From Stigmatella ashevillena (GTDB lineage Bacteria > Myxococcota > Myxococcia > Myxococcales > Myxococcaceae), in assembly GCF_028368975.1 (NCBI RefSeq), contig NZ_JAQNDM010000002.1:1674001-1738000 (forward strand): 64,000 nt of DNA, read 5' to 3'. Positions 1 through 9,913 of the stretch are shown piece by piece. The notes under the pieces were generated by a model. It made no database searches, was not told the DNA's origin, and saw only the letters and a program-made list of their open reading frames with translations. The number at the start of each line of letters is the position of its first letter. Position 1 is the first letter of the stretch. Made by a program: the position numbers and the translations under genes.

Positions 1-2
1 AC

Positions 3-3000
3 CACGATGGACATAGCAGCACGCTGATCGCCCCCAGCAGCGAAGCCCAGGCCGCCCTCCTGCGCGAGGTGCTCGCCAGCGCCCGGCTGAAGCCAGAGGA
101 CATCACCTACGTCGAAGCCCATGGCACGGGCACCCCGGTGGGCGATCCGCTCGAGTTCAGTGCCCTGCGCGAGGTGCTCGGAGGCGAGCGCGAACAACTC
201 CTGCGAGTGGGCGCTGTGAAGTCGAACCTCGGCCACCTTGAGTCCGCGGCCGGCATGGCCAGCCTCCTCAAGGCCGTGCTCACGATCGAACGCGCCGAGC
301 TCGCTCCCAACCTTCACGTGGACCGCGTCAATCCTCGCATCGAGTTGGCGGGCTCCGGCTCGGCGATCCTCACCGAGCGTGTACCCTGGCAGAAGCCCCC
401 TCGAGGGCCTCGCCGGGTCGGCATCAGCAGCTTCGGATTCGCGGGCACCAACGCCCAGGCCATCCTCGAAGAGCCCCCAGAGAGCCCCATGGAGTCGCCT
501 CCTTCTCCTCGTTCACGGCACATGCTCTGTCTGTCGGCCAGGAGCGACACCGCTCTCGCCGAGCAGGCCCGCCGCTACCAGCGGCACCTGCGGGAGCGCC
601 CCTCGATTGAACTGGCCGACCTCTGCTTCACCGCTGCCGCGGGCCGGTCGCACTTCGAGCACCGCGCGGCCTGGGCCCTCGAGAGCCGCGAGCAGGCCAT
701 GGCAGCCCTTGACCGGCTCGCGCGCGGCGAGGCCTCCGAGGAGATTGCCCTCGGGAAGCGTACGTCCGATCAGCCACCGCGCGTGGTGTTCCTGTTCACG
801 GGACAGGGCTCGCAGTACCCCGGCATGGGCCGCTCCCTCTACGCCCAGGAGCCCGTCTTCCGCGACGCCTTGGACTCCTGCGCTCTCGCCTTGCAGGGCC
901 TGCTTCCCAAGCCCCTGCTCGAGGTCCTCTTCTCTCCTCCTGACGACCCCTCCATCCACCAGACCCTCTACTCTCAGCCGGCCCTCTTCAGCCTCCAGTT
1001 CTCTCTCTGCAAACTCTGGGAAAGCTGGGGCGTACGACCCTCCGCTCTCATCGGCCACAGCGTCGGCGAGTTCGCTGCTGCCTGTCTCTCTGGCTCCCTG
1101 GACCTTCACGACGCTCTGCGCCTCGTCTCCTCTCGCGCTCGCCTCATGCAGTCCTTGCCTCTGAACGGCTCCATGCTCGCAGTTCAGGCTCCCTCTGACG
1201 TCGTGCGCCAGGCTCTGCCTTCCTCCTCTTCTCACCTCGTCTCCATCGCCGCCCTCAACGGGCCTCGCAGCACCGTCCTTTCTGGCGAACACAACGCACT
1301 TCTCCACATCGCCTCCTCACTGGAACTCTCGGGCATCAAGTCCCAGCGCCTCTCCGTCTCCCACGCCTTCCACTCCCCTCTCCTGGAGCCCATCCTCGAT
1401 GAGTTCCAGCGCTTCGCTGCCTCCATCCCCTCTCGCCCTCCTCGCTTAAAGCTCATCTCCAACCTCTCCGGCCTTCCCTTCTCCCAAGGCCAAGCACCTG
1501 ACGCCCTCTACTGGCGCAGGCATGCTCGTGAGCCTGTTCTCTTCGAACAGGGCATGCGCTCTCTGGCTGACTCCGGCTTCTCTCTCTTCCTGGAGATCGG
1601 TCCTCACCCCACTCTCTCCTCCCTGGCTCGCACCTTCCTGGACAGCGGCGACGGCGCGCAAACCTGGCTCTCATCGATGCATCGGGAGCGCGACGAGTCG
1701 GCCCAACTCCTCGCCAGCGCAGCCGCGCTCTACGCCCGAGGAGTGGACTTCGACTGGGAGGGCTTCTATCGCCATCGCGGAGGCCGCAAGGTCTCCCTGC
1801 CCACCTACCCCTTCGAGCACAAGCGCTACTGGATCCCGCCCGAGTCCCGGAGGGGAGGCCTCGACGCCGATGGCGCGCCCCTGCACCCGCTCCTTGGGCG
1901 GCGCCTGCCATCGGCCCTGGCGACCATCCCCTTCTGCTCGGAACTCAGCGCGGAGGAGCCCGCCTTCCTGCGAGACCACCGTGTCCACGGGATGACCCTG
2001 TTCCCAGCGACCGGGTACGTGGAGCTGGCGCTCGCCGCCGTGCGCGCGATCCACGGTGAGGGCCCCTGCACGCTGAAGAACCTCGGCTTTGAGCGAGGCT
2101 TGATGCTCCCCGAGGGCGGCAGGCGCCGGGTACAGGTGCTCGTGACGCCCGCGGGCACGGAGCGAGCGTCGTTCGAGATCCACGGCCAGGGCACTGGCAA
2201 AGACGAAGAGACCGCCTGGATCCTGCACGCCCGTGGCGAGGCTGTGTTCGAGCGGCCCGCCCTCGCGCAAGAGGAGGTGAGCGCGTGGAAGCGCCGACTG
2301 ACCGACGCGGTAGATGTCGCGGCGCAATACCAGGCACTGACGGACGAGGGGCTTGAGTATGGCCCCGGCTTCCAGGGCCTGACGGAGGCCTGGACCTCGA
2401 GCGCAGCCCCAGGAGAGGCGCTGGCCACGGTGCGGCTACCGCGGGAGCTGAGCGAGGACGCGGGGATGTACCGCCTCCACCCTGCGATGCTGGACGCCTG
2501 TCTCCAGGCGATCGCCGCGGCGCGACGCTCCCTGGCGGGCTCCAACCCCCACTCCCAGGACACCTATCTGCCGGTGGGAGTAGACGAGCTCACCTTCTAC
2601 CAGAGCGCCACCGAGGTGCTCTGCTATGTCACGGTCGAGGAGCGCGGCGCGGGGCCTGGAGCAGCCAGGATGATCTCGGCCCACCTCATGCTGGTGGACA
2701 TGCAGGGGCGGCCCGTGGCCCGGCTGCGTGGGCTCAAGCTCCAGCGCGTCGATCGAGGCGCCCTTCGCCTCATGGCGAAGCCCCAGGTTCGGGACTGGTT
2801 CTATGAACTCACCTGGAAGAAGCTGGCGAGCGAGCCGACGGCCTCGGCGAAGCCCGCCGCGCAGGAGCCTGGAACCTGGTTGGTGCTGGCGGATGCGGGC
2901 GGAGTGGCGCACGCGCTCGTCGACGTCCTCACACGCCAGGGACACCGCTGCCTGAAAGTCGCTGCCTCGCCCGCCGGAGTCCCCAGCGGAGCCGAGGGGG

Positions 3001-5804
3001 CATCGCGCTCAGAGGCCACACGGAAGATCGACGCCTGGGTCGATCCCACCCGGCCTGAGGAGTTCGACCGGCTCGTGGCCACCGTCCACGAGCAGGGCCG
3101 ACTGCTCGGAGTGATCCACCTGTGGGCGCTGGATGACCATGCCCTCCGGGAGACCTCGGAGGACTTCCTGGTCGCCGACCAGCAACGGACGAGCATCAGC
3201 GCTCTCCATCTCGTGCAGTCGCTCGCCCGCGCGCGCGGTGAGCCCCCAGCCCTGTTCCTGGTGACGCGCAGCGCCTGGTCCGTGCTCGATGGAGACTGCG
3301 TGTCCGCTCCTCAGGCCTCGCTGTGGGGCCTGGGCCGGATCATCGCCCTGGAGCACCCCGAACTCCGCTGCCGCCTCATCGATCTCGATGGCCGCTCCGG
3401 GCCCCACGGAGCCCTGAACGCCGAGGGCGCTGAAGGCCCCGGAGACCTCGTGGCCGCCGCGGAGGCCCTCGTGGCCGAGTTCAAGCACGGCGGGGACGAG
3501 CCGCAGGTGGCCCTGCGCGGTGATCAGCGCTACGGCGCGCGCCTCACCCGCCTGCGCAAGCTCGGCGCCGAGGCCGAGGAGCGCCTGACACGGCCCCCAG
3601 GCGAGTCCTTCGCGCTCGAGACCCGGCGGCCGGGCATCCTCGAAGAACTCACCTTGGGCCCGGCGCCGAGGCCTCTGCCCGGGCGGGGGCAGCTCGAGGT
3701 CGAGGTCGCCGCCGCTGGCCTCAACTTCCGTGATGTGATGAACGCGATGGGCACCTACCCCGGTGGCCCGGAGCCCATGGGCGGTGAGTGCGCGGGTCGC
3801 GTGACGGCCCTGGGCGAGGGCGTCTCAGGCTTCGCGGTCGGTGATGAGGTGGTGGTCGGCCTGACCCGAGGCGCCTTCCGCCGCTTCGTGCTCGCCGATG
3901 CCCGCTTCGTGGCCCACAAGCCGACCACGCTCGACTTCAGCGAGGTGGTGACGCTGCCGGTGACCTACCTCACCGCGGCCTATGGGCTGTTGCGCCTGGC
4001 AGCCTTGAAGCCAGGCGAGCGCGTCCTCATCCACGCGGGAGCTGGAGGCGTGGGACTGGCCGCGATCCAGCTCGCCCAGCGTGCGGGAGCGGAGATCTTC
4101 ACGACGGCTGGCAGTCCTCGCAAGCGCGACCTCCTGCGCTCGTTGGGCGTCGAGCACGTGCTCGACTCGCGCTCGCTGGCCTTCACCGATCAGATCCGCG
4201 CCTTGACGAAGGGCCGGGGCGTGGATGTCGTGTTGAACTCCCTGGCCGGCGAGTTCGTCGCCAAGAGCATGGCGCTGCTCGGACCTGGCGGGCGCTTCAT
4301 CGAGATCGGCAAGGTCAACATCCTCCGCCCGGAAGAGGTGCCCACTGGCGTGAGCTACCACGCCTTCGACATCGGCGAGGTGTGCGCGCGCGAGGACTCA
4401 CTCTGGAAAGAGATGTTCGATGACATCCTCCAAGGGATCGAGGTCGGCAAGCTGCGGCCCCTGCCCCACGAGGCATATGCCATCGAAGAGGCCCGGAGCG
4501 CGTTCCGCTACATGGCCCAGGGTCGGCACATCGGCAAGCTGGTCCTGACATTCGGAGAGAACCCCACCGAGGGCTCGAGTCCTCGCGTCCCCATTGCCAC
4601 GGACGGCGCCTACCTGATCACCGGAGGCCTCGGCGGACTCGGCCTGCGCGTGGCCCGCTGGCTCCTGGAGCGCGGCGCCGACCAGGTCATCCTGGTCAGC
4701 CGCCGCCGTCCCTCGGACGAGGTCCAGTCCCGGCTGCGCGAGCTGGAAGCCATTGCGCCCGGCGAGGCTCGCGTCGTCGTGGCCCTCGGCGATGTCGCGC
4801 GAGCCCAAGACCTGGAGCGGATCCTCGACTCGATCGGTCGCTCGCGCCGACTGCGCGGCATCGTGCATGCCGCTGGCTTCGTGGAGGATGGCATCCTCGC
4901 CCGGCTGAGCCAGGACAGCATGGCGCGGGTGATGGCGCCCAAGATGCTCGGAGCCTGGCACCTGCACCAGCTCACGCGCCACCGGACGCTCGACTTCTTC
5001 GTCGGGTTCTCGTCCATGACGTCACTGCTCGGCAACCCCGGGCAGGGCAACTACGCCGCGGCCAACGCCTTCCTGGACGCCCTGATGCACTACCGCCGTG
5101 GCATCGGCCTGCCGGGCCTGAGCGTCAACTGGAGCATCTGGCGCGAGGTCGGCATGGCCGCCGCAGATCCTGCTCGACGGCTGACTCCGCTCGAGTCCCG
5201 TGGGATTGACGCCATTGGCCCCGATGAGGGCATCGCGGCCATGGAGGCCCTGCTCGCTGGCAGGATCGCCCAGGCGGGCGTCATGGCTGTCGATTGGAAT
5301 CGATACCTGGGCAGCGCCGCAGCGAGCGCCCCGCCGACCCTGGCCCACCTGGTACAGGCCCGGAATCGAACGACCGCCTCGCCCGCGAGCAAGGCCCCGC
5401 AGGCGCTGTCGCCAGAGGGAGTGGAAGAGGCGCTCATCGCCGAGATCCGCCGGGTGCTCGACCTGGACGAGGATCTCCACGTCAACCCTACCGAGCCACT
5501 GGATCAGTTGGGGCTCGACTCGCTCATGGCCGTGGAGCTGCGCAACCGCCTGGGCGCGCTGCTCGGGACCACCCTGCCCGCGACCCTCCTCTTCGATTAC
5601 CCGAGCATCCAGGCCCTGGCCGGCTACGTGCGGACCGAGGTGCTGCACACGGCCGCCGAAGAGCCCGCAGCCGTGGAGCCCCCTCCGGCCCTGGCCATGC
5701 CCGCGAGCGGAAACAAGGTGGCCGCGATCCTGGCCGCCATCGATAACTTGTCCGATGCAGAGCAACAGCAGCTCCTGGAAACCCTTTTGGATGGGGAGGC
5801 ATAG
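3..5804 (+). CDS. Type I polyketide synthase, fully reducing module [KS]-AT-DH-ER-KR-ACP (5' partial)
   Basis: The gene enters from the left edge; the frame is open from base 3 and the first visible residues are already mid-KS, so the start and KS active-site Cys lie outside. Visible order by nucleotide: KS C-terminal half with EAHGTGT and NLGHLES (about 3-480); AT 788-1641 with GHSVGE (Ser codon 1059) and HAFH, predicting malonyl-CoA; DH from about 1880 with an intact H-x3-G-x4-P (HRVHGMTLFP) and LDACLQ; ER about 3630-4540 with a nucleotide-binding GAGGVG; KR about 4605-5160 with GGLGGLG, Ser and Tyr in GQGNYAAAN; ACP with GLDSL (Ser codon 5520). The C-terminal ~30 residues look like a docking helix. 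All three reductive domains appear intact, so the module should leave a saturated two-carbon unit. The stop TAG overlaps the GTG start of the next gene by one base. The AT is part of an 854-bp repeat with foreign-looking codon use. Confidence 0.95.
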   Translation, partial: HDGHSSTLIAPSSEAQAALLREVLASARLKPEDITYVEAHGTGTPVGDPLEFSALREVLGGEREQLLRVGAVKSNLGHLESAAGMASLLKAVLTIERAELAPNLHVDRVNPRIELAGSGSAILTERVPWQKPPRGPRRVGISSFGFAGTNAQAILEEPPESPMESPPSPRSRHMLCLSARSDTALAEQARRYQRHLRERPSIELADLCFTAAAGRSHFEHRAAWALESREQAMAALDRLARGEASEEIALGKRTSDQPPRVVFLFTGQGSQYPGMGRSLYAQEPVFRDALDSCALALQGLLPKPLLEVLFSPPDDPSIHQTLYSQPALFSLQFSLCKLWESWGVRPSALIGHSVGEFAAACLSGSLDLHDALRLVSSRARLMQSLPLNGSMLAVQAPSDVVRQALPSSSSHLVSIAALNGPRSTVLSGEHNALLHIASSLELSGIKSQRLSVSHAFHSPLLEPILDEFQRFAASIPSRPPRLKLISNLSGLPFSQGQAPDALYWRRHAREPVLFEQGMRSLADSGFSLFLEIGPHPTLSSLARTFLDSGDGAQTWLSSMHRERDESAQLLASAAALYARGVDFDWEGFYRHRGGRKVSLPTYPFEHKRYWIPPESRRGGLDADGAPLHPLLGRRLPSALATIPFCSELSAEEPAFLRDHRVHGMTLFPATGYVELALAAVRAIHGEGPCTLKNLGFERGLMLPEGGRRRVQVLVTPAGTERASFEIHGQGTGKDEETAWILHARGEAVFERPALAQEEVSAWKRRLTDAVDVAAQYQALTDEGLEYGPGFQGLTEAWTSSAAPGEALATVRLPRELSEDAGMYRLHPAMLDACLQAIAAARRSLAGSNPHSQDTYLPVGVDELTFYQSATEVLCYVTVEERGAGPGAARMISAHLMLVDMQGRPVARLRGLKLQRVDRGALRLMAKPQVRDWFYELTWKKLASEPTASAKPAAQEPGTWLVLADAGGVAHALVDVLTRQGHRCLKVAASPAGVPSGAEGASRSEATRKIDAWVDPTRPEEFDRLVATVHEQGRLLGVIHLWALDDHALRETSEDFLVADQQRTSISALHLVQSLARARGEPPALFLVTRSAWSVLDGDCVSAPQASLWGLGRIIALEHPELRCRLIDLDGRSGPHGALNAEGAEGPGDLVAAAEALVAEFKHGGDEPQVALRGDQRYGARLTRLRKLGAEAEERLTRPPGESFALETRRPGILEELTLGPAPRPLPGRGQLEVEVAAAGLNFRDVMNAMGTYPGGPEPMGGECAGRVTALGEGVSGFAVGDEVVVGLTRGAFRRFVLADARFVAHKPTTLDFSEVVTLPVTYLTAAYGLLRLAALKPGERVLIHAGAGGVGLAAIQLAQRAGAEIFTTAGSPRKRDLLRSLGVEHVLDSRSLAFTDQIRALTKGRGVDVVLNSLAGEFVAKSMALLGPGGRFIEIGKVNILRPEEVPTGVSYHAFDIGEVCAREDSLWKEMFDDILQGIEVGKLRPLPHEAYAIEEARSAFRYMAQGRHIGKLVLTFGENPTEGSSPRVPIATDGAYLITGGLGGLGLRVARWLLERGADQVILVSRRRPSDEVQSRLRELEAIAPGEARVVVALGDVARAQDLERILDSIGRSRRLRGIVHAAGFVEDGILARLSQDSMARVMAPKMLGAWHLHQLTRHRTLDFFVGFSSMTSLLGNPGQGNYAAANAFLDALMHYRRGIGLPGLSVNWSIWREVGMAAADPARRLTPLESRGIDAIGPDEGIAAMEALLAGRIAQAGVMAVDWNRYLGSAAASAPPTLAHLVQARNRTTASPASKAPQALSPEGVEEALIAEIRRVLDLDEDLHVNPTEPLDQLGLDSLMAVELRNRLGALLGTTLPATLLFDYPSIQALAGYVRTEVLHTAAEEPAAVEPPPALAMPASGNKVAAILAAIDNLSDAEQQQLLETLLDGEA
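788..1641 (+). repeat. 854-bp near-identical direct repeat, copy 1 (AT domain)
   Basis: This copy matches 7543-8396 at a constant offset of 6755 bp. Reading both copies, I found one difference (T at 1613, C at 8368), and the encoded residues are identical. It begins in FLFTGQGSQ and ends in ARTFL, so it is exactly one AT domain. Its codons differ from the flanks: Ser TCT/TCC, Pro CCT, Leu CTC and occasional AAA/GAA, with a pyrimidine-rich sense strand. Immediately outside, both copies diverge fully. Confidence 0.95.
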
Positions 5805-8800
5805 TGTCCCTCCGACGCAAGACCGCCTTGGCCAGCCGCTTCGCCCGCAAGCTGCAGCGCCATACCACCGAGCCCATCGCTGTCGTCGGCATGAGCTGCC
5901 GCTTCCCGGGCGCGCCCGACCTCGAGGCCTACCGGCGGCTGTTCTCCGAGGCCTGGGAGACCCGGCGAGAGATCCCATCGGAGCGCTGGGACAACAACGC
6001 CTATTACAGCCCGACGCCGGGGCTCCCCGGCGCCATCTCCACGCGCCATGGCGGCTTCATCGATCACATCGATCGCTTCGACGCCGGGTTCTTCCGCCTC
6101 ACTCCGCGCGAGGTCGAGGCCATGGACCCCCAACACCGCCTGCTGCTCGAGCTGGCATGGGAGGCCTTCGAGTCGGCGAGCATGCCCCCGCGCGTCCTGT
6201 CTGGCAGCCAGACCGGTGTGTTCGTGGGCATCTCGACCTTCGACTACGTGGATCTCACCGACACCCACGCGCCGGATGGCTACACGAACACGGGCCTCTC
6301 CCACAGCGCGGCCGTGGGGCGGGTATCGTACTTCTTCGATCTCAAGGGCCCGTGTGAGGCCATCGACACGGCATGCTCCGGGTCGCTGGTCGCGGTCCAC
6401 AATGCCTGCCAGAGCTTGCGCGCGAACGAGGTGGACTGCGCCCTGGCCGGAGGAGTCAACGCGCTCATCGCGCCCTACGGCTTCATGGGGTTCTCGCAGG
6501 CCGGGATGATGGCGCCGGATGGCCTCTGCAAGACCTTCGACGCCCGAGCCGATGGGTACGGCCGGAGCGAGGGCTGCGGCATGGTGGTGCTCAAGCGGCT
6601 GTCCGACGCGCGGCGCGATCGCGACATCATCCATGCGCTCATCACAGGCTCGGCGGTGAACCACGACGGCCGCAGTCAGGGCTTCACCGCTCCCAACGGG
6701 CTGGCACAGCGGGATGTGGTGCAGCGAGCGTGGAAGCTCGGCGGCTATGGTCCCGAGGACATCGATTACGTCGAAGCCCACGGGACGGGCACGTCCCTGG
6801 GGGATCCTCAGGAACTGCTGGCGCTGAGCGGCATCTTCCGGGGCCGAGAGACCGCCGACAAACGCGTCGTGGTGGCCTCGGCCAAGACCAACATCGGGCA
6901 CTTGGAGTCCGCGGCCGGCATCGCCGGGCTCATCAAGCTGGTGCTCATGGTCCGTGACGCGGAGATCTTCCCGCACCTCCACTTGCAGCGGACCAACCCC
7001 AACATCGATCTCGGCACCCTGCCGCTACAGATCCCCACCGAGCGCCGTCCGTGGCGCACGCGCGCGTCCAGGCGCGTGGGGGGAGTGAGTTCCTTCGGCT
7101 TCAGCGGCACCAACGCCCACGTGCTCGTGGAGTCCGTAAGCGATGAGGCGGAGCCCGAGGCCACGGAGGCAGCAGGCGCGGAGACCGGCGACGGCGCGAG
7201 CGCCAGTGAAGGCGCGAGCCCCAGTGAGACCGCAGCCCCACCGCCGCCACCTCCGCTGCCCCTGCGTCCGGTGCAGATCGTGCCCCTGTCGGCCCGCTCG
7301 CGCACAGCACTCACGGCCCTGGCGGGACGTTGGTCCCGGCACACCCGTGAGCACGTGAGCGATGAGCTGACGGATCTGGCTTTCACGGCCGCCACGGGTC
7401 GCCACCACTTCGAGCATCGCGCTGCCGTCGTGGCCTCTTCGCGGCGTGAACTCGATGCCGCGCTCGATGCCGCGCGTCGCGGAGCTGAGGACAAGAACCT
7501 CGTGCAAGGTGGCGCTCGGCCTCGGGTTCAGCCCAAGCTGGCGTTCCTGTTCACGGGACAGGGCTCGCAGTACCCCGGCATGGGCCGCTCCCTCTACGCC
7601 CAGGAGCCCGTCTTCCGCGACGCCTTGGACTCCTGCGCTCTCGCCTTGCAGGGCCTGCTTCCCAAGCCCCTGCTCGAGGTCCTCTTCTCTCCTCCTGACG
7701 ACCCCTCCATCCACCAGACCCTCTACTCTCAGCCGGCCCTCTTCAGCCTCCAGTTCTCTCTCTGCAAACTCTGGGAAAGCTGGGGCGTACGACCCTCCGC
7801 TCTCATCGGCCACAGCGTCGGCGAGTTCGCTGCTGCCTGTCTCTCTGGCTCCCTGGACCTTCACGACGCTCTGCGCCTCGTCTCCTCTCGCGCTCGCCTC
7901 ATGCAGTCCTTGCCTCTGAACGGCTCCATGCTCGCAGTTCAGGCTCCCTCTGACGTCGTGCGCCAGGCTCTGCCTTCCTCCTCTTCTCACCTCGTCTCCA
8001 TCGCCGCCCTCAACGGGCCTCGCAGCACCGTCCTTTCTGGCGAACACAACGCACTTCTCCACATCGCCTCCTCACTGGAACTCTCGGGCATCAAGTCCCA
8101 GCGCCTCTCCGTCTCCCACGCCTTCCACTCCCCTCTCCTGGAGCCCATCCTCGATGAGTTCCAGCGCTTCGCTGCCTCCATCCCCTCTCGCCCTCCTCGC
8201 TTAAAGCTCATCTCCAACCTCTCCGGCCTTCCCTTCTCCCAAGGCCAAGCACCTGACGCCCTCTACTGGCGCAGGCATGCTCGTGAGCCTGTTCTCTTCG
8301 AACAGGGCATGCGCTCTCTGGCTGACTCCGGCTTCTCTCTCTTCCTGGAGATCGGTCCTCACCCCACCCTCTCCTCCCTGGCTCGCACCTTCCTGGCGAA
8401 CCCTCAAGGAGACGAGGACGAGCGGGTCTGGCTCTCGTCTCTCTCTCATGAGAAGGACGACACCCAGAGCATCCTGGAGAGCGCGGCCGCGCTCTACGCC
8501 CACGGGATCGAGTTGGACTGGGCGCGTTTCCACGAGCGCCGTCCGGCCCGGAAGGTGCTCCTGCCCTCCTACCCCTTCGAGCGCAAGCGCCACTGGCTCG
8601 CTCCTGCGAGCAAGCAACAACCTCTGGCTCCCAAGGCAGCCAATGGCCACCCCCTGCTGGGCCGACGCCTGCCATCGGCCATGCCTGGGGCGCAGTTCGA
8701 AGCCATCCTGGGCGCCGGGTCACCCGCGTATCTGTCCGGCCACCGCATCTACGGCCTAACGGTCTTCCCAGCGACTGGGTATGTGGAACTGGCCCTCGCC

Positions 8801-9913
8801 GCGATGCGTGCCGTGGTCGGTGAGCACCCGTGCGAACTCGAGAACGTGTCCATCGAGCGCGCCCTGATCCTTTCCGACGACAGCCAGCGCAGGGTCCAGG
8901 TGCTACTCGTGCCCATGTCGCACGAGAGTGGCGAGGAGCGGTTCCGCTTCGAGATCCACAGCCAGCCCTTCCAGGGCGATGACGTGGAGGGGCCGATCAT
9001 GCCCTGGCTCCTCCACGCGAGGGGCGAGGCCCGCAGAGACACCGCGACCCAGAGCATGCCCCCCCCTCCCCACCAGACCGCCGAGAGCGCTGCGGCCATG
9101 CTCAAGAGTGAGGTCGAGATCGCTCCAAAGGACTTCTACAAGGTCCTGACCGAGCGCGGCATGGGCTACACAGGTGCGTTTCGGCCCCTCACCTCGATCC
9201 GGCGTGGATCCCACGGCTCCGGCATGGCCTTCGCGCATGCGGCCCTGCCCGCGGAGGAGCACTCCCACCCGGTGCAGCCGAATGCCCGCCATGTGGTCCA
9301 CCCAGCGCTCCTCGACGGCTGCTTGCAGGCCATCGGGGCCGCACTCACCACGAAGTTCGCGGCGGGCAACGCCATCAACATGGCCTATCTGCCGGTGGCC
9401 ATCGGGCGCGTGCGTCTGAGGCGCCCCCCTGGCAACGAGGTGTCGAGCCACGTGGAAGTCCAGTTCGACAAAGGCCTGGAGTACAGCGCCACGCTCTCCG
9501 TGTTCTCCGCCGATGGCTCGCCCGCGCTCGAGATCGAGGGCCTGCGCATGCAAGGCGTGGAGCGCTCGCGCCTGCGCGAGGCCACCTCGGAGCGACAGCA
9601 GGGCGCGGACATCCTGCACAAGCTCGGAGAGGCCTCGCTCACGGAGCGCTGGGGGCTGATGGTCTCCTTCCTCGCCAACCAGGTCGCCGACATCATGGGC
9701 ATCGAGAGCAACGAGATCGAAGGAGGGCTCATGTACTTCGAACTCGGCATGAACTCGCTGGGCTCCGTGGAACTCCAGTACCGGATCCAGAAGAACCTGC
9801 GCTGCGAGCTGCCGAAGAACCTGATCGTCGACTACGAGAGCACCGAGTCCCTGGCCACCCGCCTGCTCACCCAAGTGTTCGGCCAGGACTCCTTCCAGAG
9901 GGTGCAACCATGA
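5804..9913 (+). CDS. Type I polyketide synthase module KS-AT-DH-ACP (no KR)
   Basis: The 1369-residue protein starts at GTG 5804, which overlaps the upstream stop by one base. Order: N-terminal basic linker; KS about 25-450 with active Cys191 in TACSGS (TACSSS is usual), HGTGTS and NIGHLES; AT about 581-865 with Ser671 in GHSVGE and HAFH (malonyl); DH about 949-1235 with His980 in HRIYGLTVFP and Asp1171 in LLDGCLQ; ACP with Ser1318 in GMNSL, where the usual Asp before Ser is Asn. The DH runs directly into the ACP. There is no KR, so the intact-looking DH would have no beta-hydroxy substrate made in this module; it may act on another module's product, receive a KR in trans, or be idle. The C-terminus ends soon after the ACP with no TE and no clear docking helix, so this could be the last extension module, with release by the separate hydrolase at 11336. 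The stop overlaps the radical SAM start (ATGA). Confidence 0.93.
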   Translation: MSLRRKTALASRFARKLQRHTTEPIAVVGMSCRFPGAPDLEAYRRLFSEAWETRREIPSERWDNNAYYSPTPGLPGAISTRHGGFIDHIDRFDAGFFRLTPREVEAMDPQHRLLLELAWEAFESASMPPRVLSGSQTGVFVGISTFDYVDLTDTHAPDGYTNTGLSHSAAVGRVSYFFDLKGPCEAIDTACSGSLVAVHNACQSLRANEVDCALAGGVNALIAPYGFMGFSQAGMMAPDGLCKTFDARADGYGRSEGCGMVVLKRLSDARRDRDIIHALITGSAVNHDGRSQGFTAPNGLAQRDVVQRAWKLGGYGPEDIDYVEAHGTGTSLGDPQELLALSGIFRGRETADKRVVVASAKTNIGHLESAAGIAGLIKLVLMVRDAEIFPHLHLQRTNPNIDLGTLPLQIPTERRPWRTRASRRVGGVSSFGFSGTNAHVLVESVSDEAEPEATEAAGAETGDGASASEGASPSETAAPPPPPPLPLRPVQIVPLSARSRTALTALAGRWSRHTREHVSDELTDLAFTAATGRHHFEHRAAVVASSRRELDAALDAARRGAEDKNLVQGGARPRVQPKLAFLFTGQGSQYPGMGRSLYAQEPVFRDALDSCALALQGLLPKPLLEVLFSPPDDPSIHQTLYSQPALFSLQFSLCKLWESWGVRPSALIGHSVGEFAAACLSGSLDLHDALRLVSSRARLMQSLPLNGSMLAVQAPSDVVRQALPSSSSHLVSIAALNGPRSTVLSGEHNALLHIASSLELSGIKSQRLSVSHAFHSPLLEPILDEFQRFAASIPSRPPRLKLISNLSGLPFSQGQAPDALYWRRHAREPVLFEQGMRSLADSGFSLFLEIGPHPTLSSLARTFLANPQGDEDERVWLSSLSHEKDDTQSILESAAALYAHGIELDWARFHERRPARKVLLPSYPFERKRHWLAPASKQQPLAPKAANGHPLLGRRLPSAMPGAQFEAILGAGSPAYLSGHRIYGLTVFPATGYVELALAAMRAVVGEHPCELENVSIERALILSDDSQRRVQVLLVPMSHESGEERFRFEIHSQPFQGDDVEGPIMPWLLHARGEARRDTATQSMPPPPHQTAESAAAMLKSEVEIAPKDFYKVLTERGMGYTGAFRPLTSIRRGSHGSGMAFAHAALPAEEHSHPVQPNARHVVHPALLDGCLQAIGAALTTKFAAGNAINMAYLPVAIGRVRLRRPPGNEVSSHVEVQFDKGLEYSATLSVFSADGSPALEIEGLRMQGVERSRLREATSERQQGADILHKLGEASLTERWGLMVSFLANQVADIMGIESNEIEGGLMYFELGMNSLGSVELQYRIQKNLRCELPKNLIVDYESTESLATRLLTQVFGQDSFQRVQP
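7543..8396 (+). repeat. 854-bp near-identical direct repeat, copy 2 (AT domain)
   Basis: Second copy of the AT cassette at 788-1641, in the same orientation and in frame. The edges coincide with the AT domain: upstream linkers (PRVV- against PKLA-) and downstream linkers (DSGDG against ANPQG) are unrelated between copies. The CT-rich codon use stops at both borders. This looks like recent gene conversion or domain exchange rather than duplication of a whole module. Confidence 0.95.

Noticed and set aside
5624-6982. A 452-codon minus-strand frame across the first two PKS genes
   Set aside because: Antisense shadow of KS and ACP coding sequence, without a ribosome site or recognisable protein features.
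788-8396. The 854-bp repeat as an insertion sequence or other mobile element
   Set aside because: It has no terminal inverted repeats and no transposase, stays in frame, and its edges match AT domain borders. Gene conversion or domain exchange explains it better.
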